A stretch of DNA of 5,320 nucleotides from Bacteroidales bacterium UBA5621. Lineage in GTDB: Bacteria; Bacteroidota; Bacteroidia; Bacteroidales; VadinHA17. Positions within the stretch are counted from its first letter, which is position 1. Each line of letters opens with the position of its first letter. The translations under genes and the position numbers were made by a program. The notes below the pieces were generated by a model. That model made no database searches. It saw only the letters and a program-made list of their open reading frames with translations, and had not been told where the DNA came from. The DNA lies in assembly GCA_002424525.1 (NCBI GenBank), contig DIKJ01000238.1, forward strand, positions 1 through 5,320, in the 5' to 3' direction. Below are positions 1 to 5,320 of the stretch, in pieces.

Positions 1-881
1 GCGACGGTTCCTTCTGCTATATTCCTAAAGGGGTCAGATGCCCTATGGAGCTTTCAACTTACTTCAGGATCAATGCTGCAAACACCGGTCAGTTCGAGAG
101 AACCCTTCTTATTGCCGACGAAGAGAGCTATGTCAGCTACCTCGAAGGCTGTACGGCGCCGATGCGCGACGAAAACCAGCTGCATGCCGCAGTGGTTGAG
201 ATAATCGCTGAAACCAATGCTGAAGTAAAATATTCCACGGTACAGAACTGGTATCCCGGCAATAAAGAGGGAAAAGGAGGGATCTTTAATTTTGTTACCA
301 AACGGGGCATCTGCAGGGGGGAGAACTCGAGGATTTCATGGACGCAGGTCGAGACCGGTTCTGCCATAACATGGAAATACCCTTCCTGCATTCTTAAGGG
401 GGATAATTCCACGGGAGAATTCTATTCAGTCGCAGTAACCAACAACCATCAGCAGGCCGACACAGGTACCAAGATGATCCATATCGGAAGGAACACCCGG
501 AGCAGGATCGTTTCGAAAGGGATCTCCGCAGGACATGGACAGAATAGTTACAGGGGGCTGGTAAAAGTCCTGAGGAACGCATCCGGAGCGCGGAATTTTT
601 CACAATGCGATTCATTGCTGCTTGGGGATAAATGCGGCGCACATACCTTTCCCTACATCGAAATCGATAATCCTTCAGCAATCGTTGAACATGAAGCCAC
701 CACATCGAAAATAGGGGAGGACCAGATCTTTTATTGCAACCAGCGAGGGATCTCCACCGAAGATGCGATAGGCCTTATAGTAAACGGATATGCCAGGGAG
801 GTGATAAACAAACTGCCGATGGAATTTGCGGTGGAGGCACAGAAACTTCTCCAGATAAGCCTCGAAGGCAGTGTGGGTTAA
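1..881 (+). CDS. sufB: SufB, Fe-S cluster scaffold subunit (5' end outside window)
   Basis: C-terminal 292 or so residues of SufB, the scaffold subunit that with SufC and SufD forms the cytoplasmic SufBC2D complex on which Fe-S clusters are built. The reading frame is open from the first base (complete codons from base 3), and the residues before the ATG at 45 (including YIPKGVRCP) are conserved SufB sequence, so that ATG is internal. The beta-helix core is closely similar to E. coli SufB as I remember it: [60 protein letters not shown]. The Cys of QCDS (606-608) aligns with E. coli C405 and the Glu at 693-695 in HEATTS with E434, both implicated in nascent cluster assembly. The Cys of EGCTAP (150-152) appears to align with C254, a reported sulfur acceptor. 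The protein ends in the usual [10 protein letters not shown]...SLEGSVG. It is the first gene in view of a tightly packed suf operon, with 21 bp to sufC. Identification is very secure; only the N-terminus is unseen. Confidence 0.98.
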   Translation, partial: DGSFCYIPKGVRCPMELSTYFRINAANTGQFERTLLIADEESYVSYLEGCTAPMRDENQLHAAVVEIIAETNAEVKYSTVQNWYPGNKEGKGGIFNFVTKRGICRGENSRISWTQVETGSAITWKYPSCILKGDNSTGEFYSVAVTNNHQQADTGTKMIHIGRNTRSRIVSKGISAGHGQNSYRGLVKVLRNASGARNFSQCDSLLLGDKCGAHTFPYIEIDNPSAIVEHEATTSKIGEDQIFYCNQRGISTEDAIGLIVNGYAREVINKLPMEFAVEAQKLLQISLEGSVG

Positions 882-902
882 CAGATTAAACACTCTTGTA
901 TT

Positions 903-1673
903 ATGCTGATCATTAAGAATTTACATGCTTCAATAAACGGCAAGGAAATATTAAAGGGATTAGATCTGGAGGTAAAGCCCGGAGAGATCCACGCCATAAT
1001 GGGCCCCAACGGTTCAGGGAAAAGCACTCTTGCCGCTGTAATAGCCGGCCGTGAAATAGCCCGTGTTACAGAAGGAACAGTAGAGTATTTTGGCAGAAAC
1101 CTGCTTGAGATGCTCCCCGAAGAACGCTCAAAAGAGGGTATATTTCTTGGATTCCAGTATCCTATTGAGATACCTGGAGTCAGCATGGTGAACTTTCTGA
1201 AAACGGCGGTCAACACTCACCGCCGGCACAAAGGCCTCGAACCGCTCTCAGCATCCGATTTCCTTAAACTGATGCGTGAGAAAAAAGAGATGGTCGAAAT
1301 CGATTCAAAACTTGCGAACAGATCAGTAAACGAAGGATTCTCAGGAGGCGAGAAAAAGAAAAATGAGATTTTCCAGATGGCTATGCTTGAGCCGACCCTG
1401 GCAATCCTCGACGAAACGGACTCGGGCCTCGATATAGATGCCCTCCGCGTTGTCGCGAACGGAGTGAACAAGCTGAAACGCCCTGACAACTCCGCCGTCG
1501 TGATAACTCATTACCAGAGACTGCTCGATTATATAGTGCCTGACGTCGTCCATGTGCTTTATGACGGACGGATCGTTCGTACTGCCGGCAAGGAACTTGC
1601 CCTCGAACTCGAGGAGAAAGGTTATGAATGGATTAGGAGTGAGGTTGATAATCAGACCGGTTATGAATTATAA
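903..1673 (+). CDS. sufC: SufC, ABC-type ATPase of the SufBCD complex
   Basis: Complete 256-residue ABC ATPase, within the normal size range for SufC. It is a soluble cytoplasmic ATPase rather than a transporter subunit: it binds SufB and SufD, and its ATP-driven dimerisation reshapes the SufB-SufD interface for cluster assembly. Visible motifs in order: Walker A GPNGSGKST (residues 34-42), Q-loop Gln85 in LGFQYP, the SufC-type signature FSGGEKKKNE (146-155) in which the KKKNE extension is diagnostic, Walker B LAILDE (166-171) with catalytic Glu171, D-loop SGLD (174-177) and switch His203 in VITHYQ. The N-terminus MLIIKNLHASI fits the family start directly. No clear Shine-Dalgarno precedes the ATG, as is common in Bacteroidota. 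It lies 21 bp after sufB and overlaps sufD by 11 bp, so co-transcription and probably coupled translation are expected. Nothing is missing or unusual in the catalytic residues. Confidence 0.98.
   Translation: MLIIKNLHASINGKEILKGLDLEVKPGEIHAIMGPNGSGKSTLAAVIAGREIARVTEGTVEYFGRNLLEMLPEERSKEGIFLGFQYPIEIPGVSMVNFLKTAVNTHRRHKGLEPLSASDFLKLMREKKEMVEIDSKLANRSVNEGFSGGEKKKNEIFQMAMLEPTLAILDETDSGLDIDALRVVANGVNKLKRPDNSAVVITHYQRLLDYIVPDVVHVLYDGRIVRTAGKELALELEEKGYEWIRSEVDNQTGYEL
1611..1616 (+). promoter_or_regulatory. Shine-Dalgarno-like GAGGAG before the alternative sufD start
   Basis: GAGGAG ends 7 bases before an in-frame ATG at 1624, an ideal ribosome-binding spacing. No comparable purine run precedes the preferred sufD ATG at 1663. 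The motif lies inside sufC codons for Glu-Glu-Lys, so it may be coincidental. Bacteroidota make little use of Shine-Dalgarno pairing, so I do not let it override the fit of the protein N-terminus, but it keeps the 1624 start alive. Confidence 0.3.
1620..1668 (+). repeat. 10-bp direct repeat spanning the two candidate sufD starts
   Basis: GGTTATGAAT occurs at 1620-1629 and again at 1659-1668, 39 bp (13 codons) apart. Each copy contains one of the two nearest candidate ATG codons of sufD (1624 and 1663). In the sufC frame the copies encode Gly-Tyr-Glu twice near the SufC C-terminus. It is seen directly; whether it is functional or a chance of composition is unknown. Confidence 0.6.
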
Positions 1674-3021
1674 AAGCGAGTTCTCAGAGCGATATTCAGA
1701 TCTCTACACTGAAAACAAACAATTGATCCAAAGCTCCTCTACGGAGTATATCAACTCATTCAGGGAAGAGGCTATTGAGAGATACAGGATCCTTGGCATA
1801 CCTTCGAGGAAAAGTGAGATGTACAGATACACCAACCTCGATATTTTCTTCAGGCATGATTTTAAAAACTACCTGGCACCTGATGATGAAGATTTTATAA
1901 AGGCGGAAGAGTTCAGGTGCGATGTGGCAAGCCTCGATACACACGGCCTTGTTCTGATGAATGGGTTCTACCCTGACCTGAAAAATAAACTGCGGCAGTT
2001 GCCTGAGGGTGTATGGGTGGGAAGCCTGAGGGAAGCATCTGTCAGATTCAGCGACAGGATCAGGGAACATTACGGGAAATATGCAAAAAGCGAATCGGAC
2101 GGACTGGTTCACCTTAATACCGCGATGGCATCCGACGGGATATTCGTTTACGTGCCTGAAGGAACACGACTTACAAAACCCGTTCAGATAGTAAACCTTG
2201 TCTACTCAGACGAAGACATTTTCAACCAGCACAGAAACCTGATTATTGTTGAGAAGAATTCAGAAATTGCCATCATTATCTGCGACCATACCTTGTCGCC
2301 CCGGAAGTTTCTGACTAATGCCGTCACGGAAGTCTATGTCGGCGAGAACTCTCACTTTGATATCATAAGGGTTCAGAACGAACACAATAATGCAAGCAAA
2401 ATATCCCATACTTTCATTCACCAGGAGAAAAACAGCCAGGCCTCTTCAAACAATTTAACCCTTCATGGCGGGCTCGTCAGGAACAGTACTTACCACTTTC
2501 TCGGGGGAGAGGGTGCAGAAAGCAATTCATACGGCCTCTATCTTGCCGACAAGTTTCAGCATGTAGATAATTACATAAACGTTGAACACGCTTTCCCTCA
2601 CTGCACCAGCAACCAGCTCTTCAAGGGGGTGCTTGATGATATGGCGACCGGAGCCTTCAACGGCCGCATATATGTGGCAAAAGATGCCCAGGGTACACTT
2701 GCCTACCAGAGGAATAACAACATACTTCTGACGGATGATGCAAAAATGTATACAAAGCCACAGCTGGAAATCTATGCTGATGATGTGAAGTGCAGTCACG
2801 GAGCAACGGTGGGACAGATCGATAATGACGCGCTCTTCTACCTGCGTTCAAGAGGCATCGAAAAAAGGGAGGCGATGCTTATGCTTATGTTCGCCTTCAC
2901 GCATGAGGTAATACAGAAAATCAGGATTGACCCCCTGCGCGAGAGGATGGATAACCTGGTAATGCAGCGCCTGAAAGGTGAACTCTCGCGCTGTGCCAGC
3001 TGTATGGTCCAATGCGGCTAA
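1663..3021 (+). CDS. sufD: SufD, Fe-S cluster scaffold subunit
   Basis: SufD, the SufB paralogue that completes the SufBC2D scaffold and is also linked to iron acquisition for the cluster. With the ATG at 1663 it is 452 residues, similar to family size (E. coli 423). The N-terminal helical part contains GIPSRKSEMYRYTNL, the usual W/Y-Y-T-x-L region; the beta-helix core follows and the C-terminal hallmark is EIYADDVKCSHGATVGQ, then FYLRSRGI. His379 (2797-2799) aligns with E. coli H360 and Cys377 with C358; H360 acts with SufB C405 at the assembly site. The start is uncertain: the frame is open upstream to an ATG at 1624 (13 more residues, with a good GAGGAG upstream) and further to 1552 inside sufC. 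I prefer 1663 because the preceding residues look unlike a SufD N-terminus and the resulting overlap with sufC is only 11 bp. The extreme C-terminus carries three cysteines, CASCMVQCG (residues 444-452), absent from E. coli SufD. Confidence 0.96.
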   Translation: MNYKSEFSERYSDLYTENKQLIQSSSTEYINSFREEAIERYRILGIPSRKSEMYRYTNLDIFFRHDFKNYLAPDDEDFIKAEEFRCDVASLDTHGLVLMNGFYPDLKNKLRQLPEGVWVGSLREASVRFSDRIREHYGKYAKSESDGLVHLNTAMASDGIFVYVPEGTRLTKPVQIVNLVYSDEDIFNQHRNLIIVEKNSEIAIIICDHTLSPRKFLTNAVTEVYVGENSHFDIIRVQNEHNNASKISHTFIHQEKNSQASSNNLTLHGGLVRNSTYHFLGGEGAESNSYGLYLADKFQHVDNYINVEHAFPHCTSNQLFKGVLDDMATGAFNGRIYVAKDAQGTLAYQRNNNILLTDDAKMYTKPQLEIYADDVKCSHGATVGQIDNDALFYLRSRGIEKREAMLMLMFAFTHEVIQKIRIDPLRERMDNLVMQRLKGELSRCASCMVQCG

Positions 3022-3033
3022 CTATTCAGGAAA

Positions 3034-4248
3034 GTGAAGAATATATCTGACATAAGAGCCGACTTTCCCATTCTGAACCGGAAAGTATATGGCAAGGATC
3101 TTGTCTATTTTGACAACGGTGCCACAACCCAAAAGCCTCAATATGTTATAAATGCTGTAAATGAGGTGTTTACGTCATACAACAGCAACATACACCGGGG
3201 AGTGCATGCCCTGAGTGATATTGCCTCTGAAGCTTATGAGAATGCAAGGGAGAAAGTCAGGCAATTTATCAATGCCGGACAAAGGCATGAAATAATATTC
3301 ACCTCCGGAGCTACCGGATCTATCAATGCTGTTGCATTTTCATTCGGGGAAAAGTATATAGTGCCCGGGGATGAGATAATCATAAGCTGTCTGGAGCATC
3401 ATGCCAATATCGTTCCCTGGCAGATGATGTGCGAAAGGAAAAATGCCGTCCTGAAAGTTATTCCTATTAATGATTCAGGAGAGATTATATTTGACGAATA
3501 TCTGAAACTCCTGTCACCAAAGACAAAGCTTGTGGCGGTCACTCATGCATCAAATGCCCTTGGAACAATCGTGCCGGTGAAGGATATAATCAGTGCCGCC
3601 CATTCAGCCGGTGTCCCTGTCCTCATCGACGGTGCACAGAGCATCCAGCACGGAATAACTGACGTGAGGGAGCTGGATTGCGATTTCTTTGTTTTCTCCG
3701 GCCACAAGATCTACGGTCCGACCGGTATAGGCGTTCTTTACGGAAAGGAGAAATGGCTTACCGATATGCCTCCATATCAGGGAGGGGGAGATATGGTGGA
3801 GAGCGTCACATTCGAAAAGACCACCTACAACCAGCTTCCCTTCAAGTTTGAAGCCGGGACATTGAATTTTCCGGCGGCGATCGGCCTGGGTATTGCACTC
3901 GATTATGTAACCGGCCTCGGCAGAGCTGAAATAGCTGAAAGGGAGAGGGTCCTTCTTGAATACGCCGTCGCGAGATTGTCATTAATTGACGGATTGAGGA
4001 TCTATGGAGATTCCGCCAATAAGATCTCAACCATTTCATTCCTTCTGAAAGGGATCCATCAGTATGATGCAGGAACGATACTCGACAAGATGGGCATCGC
4101 CATCAGGACCGGCACACACTGTGCAGAACCGGTTATGGCAAGGTTTGGAATAGACGGTACAATAAGGGCATCAATGTGCTTCTACAATACTGAGGAGGAA
4201 ATAGACCTTCTTGGCAAAGGAATTGAAAAGGTAATAAAAATGTTCTGA
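3034..4248 (+). CDS. sufS: SufS, type II cysteine desulfurase
   Basis: Complete 404-residue PLP-dependent cysteine desulfurase, which converts L-cysteine to alanine and leaves a persulfide on its active-site Cys for transfer to SufE. The start is GTG at 3034, 12 bp after sufD; it is the only workable start because the frame has a stop at 3019 and no ATG for over 100 codons, and the product begins in family style (IRADFPIL, FDNGATTQKP). Against E. coli SufS numbering (offset by one) the PLP Schiff-base Lys is Lys225 in SGHKIYGPTG, the catalytic Cys is Cys363 in RTGTHCAEP, and His122, Asp199, Gln202 and Arg378 occupy the cofactor and substrate positions. The short loop around Cys363 marks the SufS/CsdA (type II) class rather than IscS. 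The loop at residues 90-98 reads TSGATGSIN where E. coli has a RGTTEGIN-type sequence, and residue 249 is Gln where E. coli has Glu250. The gene lies directly between sufD and sufE. Confidence 0.97.
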   Translation: MKNISDIRADFPILNRKVYGKDLVYFDNGATTQKPQYVINAVNEVFTSYNSNIHRGVHALSDIASEAYENAREKVRQFINAGQRHEIIFTSGATGSINAVAFSFGEKYIVPGDEIIISCLEHHANIVPWQMMCERKNAVLKVIPINDSGEIIFDEYLKLLSPKTKLVAVTHASNALGTIVPVKDIISAAHSAGVPVLIDGAQSIQHGITDVRELDCDFFVFSGHKIYGPTGIGVLYGKEKWLTDMPPYQGGGDMVESVTFEKTTYNQLPFKFEAGTLNFPAAIGLGIALDYVTGLGRAEIAERERVLLEYAVARLSLIDGLRIYGDSANKISTISFLLKGIHQYDAGTILDKMGIAIRTGTHCAEPVMARFGIDGTIRASMCFYNTEEEIDLLGKGIEKVIKMF

Positions 4249-4256
4249 CACCAGTT

Positions 4257-4676
4257 ATGACGATCAATCAGATACAGGATGAGATAATTGAAGAGTTTTC
4301 GCTTTTTGAGGACTGGATGGATAAATACAACCTCCTGATAGATCTCGGTAAAAATCTGCCGGTTATTGATCCCAGGTATAAAACTAAGGAGTACCTGATT
4401 GAAGGGTGCCAGTCGAAGGTATGGCTTCATCCTGAATTTGACGGCGAAAAAATCACTTTCACAGCCGACAGCGATGCGATAATCACAAAAGGAATAGTAG
4501 CCCTTCTTATCAGAGTACTTTCGGATCGTACTCCACAGGAGATAATATCATCGGATCTCTGGTTTATCGACCGGATAGGCCTGAGGCAGAATCTCTCCCC
4601 GACCCGGTCGAACGGCCTGCTGGCAATGGTACGCCAGATCAAACTTTATGCCATTGCGATTGACGCAAAAACATAG
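4257..4676 (+). CDS. sufE: SufE, sulfur acceptor for SufS
   Basis: Complete 139-residue SufE, the cytoplasmic partner that stimulates SufS, accepts its persulfide sulfur and passes it to the SufBCD scaffold. The acceptor cysteine is Cys51 in LIEGCQSKVWL (codon at 4407), the same residue number as in E. coli SufE (138 residues). The family features LGKNLP, DPRYKTKEYLIEGC, ITKGIVALLIRVL and the C-terminal LSPTRSNGL are all present; Arg117 in the last corresponds to the conserved Arg119 of E. coli. It begins 8 bp after the sufS stop with an ATG, with no evident Shine-Dalgarno, which suggests translation following on from sufS. Length and motifs separate it from SufU, which carries a Zn site. It appears to be the last gene of the tightly packed block; a 67-bp gap follows. 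Confidence 0.97.
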   Translation: MTINQIQDEIIEEFSLFEDWMDKYNLLIDLGKNLPVIDPRYKTKEYLIEGCQSKVWLHPEFDGEKITFTADSDAIITKGIVALLIRVLSDRTPQEIISSDLWFIDRIGLRQNLSPTRSNGLLAMVRQIKLYAIAIDAKT

Positions 4677-4684
4677 TATATTTA
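4654..4684 (+). promoter_or_regulatory. Possible weak Bacteroidota-type promoter before the sufT-like gene
   Basis: TATATTTA at 4677-4684 matches the Bacteroides -7 element TAnnTTTG at all but the last base, and a TTG at 4654-4656 lies 20 bases upstream, near the usual -33 spacing. If real, it would allow the sufT-like gene and queG to be transcribed apart from sufBCDSE, with the heptad repeat in the 5' leader. The -33 half overlaps the end of sufE and the match is short, so chance is quite possible. Confidence 0.22.
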
Positions 4685-4690
4685 ATCTAA

Positions 4691-4722
4691 GTTGCTAGTT
4701 ACTAGTTGCTGGTTGCTAGTTG
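4691..4722 (+). repeat. Degenerate 7-bp tandem repeat (GTTGCTA unit)
   Basis: Four full and one partial copies of a heptamer stand head to tail in the sufE to sufT gap: GTTGCTA (4691), GTTACTA (4698), GTTGCTG (4705), GTTGCTA (4712) and GTTG (4719). Variants differ only by G/A transitions. The array also contains the odd palindrome CTAGT-T-ACTAG at 4695-4705, a weak potential hairpin. It lies in the only gap over 25 bp within the window. Similar intergenic GTTGCTGGTTACTAG-type heptad runs are, from memory, scattered in environmental Bacteroidota genomes; their function is not known to me. Confidence 0.85.
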
Positions 4723-4743
4723 ATTGAAAACGAGATGTAACAT

Positions 4744-5064
4744 ATGGAACAATCAGAACGATCCGATATAGAAACGAAGATAAGGGAGGTGCTGAGTAGT
4801 ATCTACGACCCTGAGATCCCCGTGAATATCTGGGATTTGGGACTTATTTACAGCATAGATGTTGACGATGAGCATGTTGCCCATGTTACGATGACCCTTA
4901 CGGCTCCGAACTGCCCGATGGCTGAAGATCTGGTTGAAGAGGTAAGAACCAGGGTTACTGCTGTGGAAGGAGTAAGTGAATGCGACCTTAAACTGACTTT
5001 CAATCCTCCGTGGGACAGGAGCATGCTGAGCGATGAGGCGAAGCTTGAACTCGGTTTCCTTTAA
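4744..5064 (+). CDS. sufT: SufT-like DUF59/MIP18-family Fe-S maturation protein
   Basis: Complete 106-residue single-domain protein of the DUF59 (MIP18/PaaD-like) family. An alpha-helical start (SDIETKIREVLSSI) leads into the family signature YDPEIPVNIWDLGLIY (residues 21-36), then LTAPNCPMAEDL (52-63) with the conserved Cys57 (codon at 4912), and ends with LTFNPPWDRSMLSDEAKLELGF, the NPPW block typical of the SUF-associated members. SufT proteins are needed for maturation of Fe-S enzymes under high demand (shown in Staphylococcus aureus), probably acting in cluster carriage or targeting rather than assembly; this role is inferred here from family and context. It has no P-loop, so it is not an Mrp/ApbC fusion. 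It starts 67 bp after sufE, beyond the heptad repeat, with an ATG and no good Shine-Dalgarno. queG follows at once. DUF59 proteins also occur in phenylacetate degradation (PaaD), but the suf neighbourhood makes SufT much the better name. Confidence 0.93.
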   Translation: MEQSERSDIETKIREVLSSIYDPEIPVNIWDLGLIYSIDVDDEHVAHVTMTLTAPNCPMAEDLVEEVRTRVTAVEGVSECDLKLTFNPPWDRSMLSDEAKLELGFL

Positions 5065-5075
5065 ATGAAGATCCG

Positions 5076-5320
5076 GTGACTGATTTTGAAAAGGGACGAA
5101 TAACCGTGCTTATAAAAGAGAAGGCACGGGAGCTGGGATTTGATCTCTGCGGGATTGCGAAAGCCCGGATTCTTACGGAATATAAGCCCTTTATGAATGC
5201 CTGGTGTGAGGCCGGCATGAACGGCCAGATGGTATACATCTGCAGGGATATTGAAAAGCGGCTCGATCCGGCTAACCTGTTCCCCGGGGTAAAATCATTG
5301 GTTGTAACCGGATTAAGTTA
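5076..5320 (+). CDS. queG: QueG, epoxyqueuosine reductase (3' end outside window)
   Basis: First 81 or so residues of QueG, the cobalamin- and [4Fe-4S]-dependent enzyme that reduces epoxyqueuosine to queuosine in tRNA, the last step of queuosine synthesis. The N-terminal family pattern is visible: KEKARELGFDLCGIAKA, then a W-x-x-x-G-x-x-G-x-M stretch (AWCEAGMNGQM), then EKRLDPANLFPGVKSLVV and a terminal SY expected to run into the conserved NYY-type segment. The Fe-S cysteine motifs and cobalamin site lie further downstream, outside the window. The start is uncertain: the frame is open from a stop at 5046, with GTG at 5076 (begins MTDFEKGRI, 11 bp after the sufT stop, length ahead of the first helix like relatives) and GTG at 5106 (AAGGGA about 10 bases upstream, but leaves only two residues before the helix). 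No in-frame ATG is suitably placed. It is probably co-transcribed with sufT. Identification is based on an N-terminal portion only. Confidence 0.88.
   Translation, partial: MTDFEKGRITVLIKEKARELGFDLCGIAKARILTEYKPFMNAWCEAGMNGQMVYICRDIEKRLDPANLFPGVKSLVVTGLS

Noticed and set aside
45..881. ATG at 45 as the start of a short SufB
   Set aside because: The frame continues open to the window edge and the upstream residues (YIPKGVRCP) are conserved SufB sequence, so the ATG is internal and the gene is cut by the window.
878..1216. Antisense open frames opposite sufB, sufC, sufD, sufS and sufE (such as 878-1216 on the minus strand)
   Set aside because: They lie opposite well-recognised genes, have no recognisable motifs or own spacing, and their composition (Ser/Arg/Phe-rich) is typical of antisense shadows.
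1552..1662. A longer SufD starting at ATG 1552 inside sufC
   Set aside because: It would overlap sufC by over 120 bp, and the added residues are the out-of-frame translation of conserved sufC sequence rather than SufD-like sequence.
4695..4705. CTAGT-T-ACTAG palindrome as an operator or terminator hairpin
   Set aside because: The 5-bp arms with a single central base cannot form a stable hairpin and arise from the heptad repeat itself; no T run follows.
5065..5079. ATG at 5065 as the queG start
   Set aside because: It is in another frame and meets a TGA after four codons (ATG AAG ATC CGG TGA).
1..5320. A previously undescribed system, defence island or mobile element in the window
   Set aside because: Every substantial stretch is covered by recognised SUF or queuosine genes in a conserved order; there are no transposase, integrase, CRISPR or toxin-like sequences.

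Overview
The window is a housekeeping locus: a SUF iron-sulfur (Fe-S) cluster assembly operon, almost certainly from a member of the Bacteroidota. The lineage is inferred from the gene order (sufB-sufC-sufD-sufS-sufE-sufT-like), from the protein style (the SufS N-terminus, the PYQGGG loop, a cysteine-rich SufD tail) and from weak or absent Shine-Dalgarno sequences at most starts. No 16S rRNA or other lineage marker is present, so the taxonomy is tentative.

Layout. All genes are on the + strand. Bases 1-881 are the 3' end of sufB (the 5' end lies outside the window). sufC (903-1673) follows after 21 bp, sufD (1663-3021) overlaps sufC by 11 bp, sufS (3034-4248, GTG start) follows after 12 bp, and sufE (4257-4676) after 8 bp. 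This tight packing indicates one transcript. A 67-bp gap then holds a degenerate 7-bp tandem repeat (4691-4722) and perhaps a weak promoter. After the gap come a small DUF59/MIP18-family gene of the SufT type (4744-5064) and the 5' end of queG, epoxyqueuosine reductase (about 5076 to the window end).

How the genes work together. SufS takes sulfur from cysteine as a persulfide and SufE carries it to the SufBCD scaffold. SufC hydrolyses ATP to drive opening of the SufB-SufD interface where the new cluster forms. SufT is thought to help mature or deliver clusters to client proteins. QueG, a tRNA-modification enzyme with two [4Fe-4S] clusters, is a plausible client. All key catalytic residues that can be checked (SufB C405 and E434 equivalents, SufC Walker motifs, SufD H360 equivalent, SufS Lys/Cys, SufE Cys51, SufT Cys) are present, so the system looks functional.

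I found no novel system, mobile element, RNA gene or CRISPR array. Points worth a second look are the CX2CX3C tail of SufD, the intergenic heptad repeat, an altered cofactor/dimer-interface loop in SufS, and the doubled GGTTATGAAT start context at the sufC/sufD junction.
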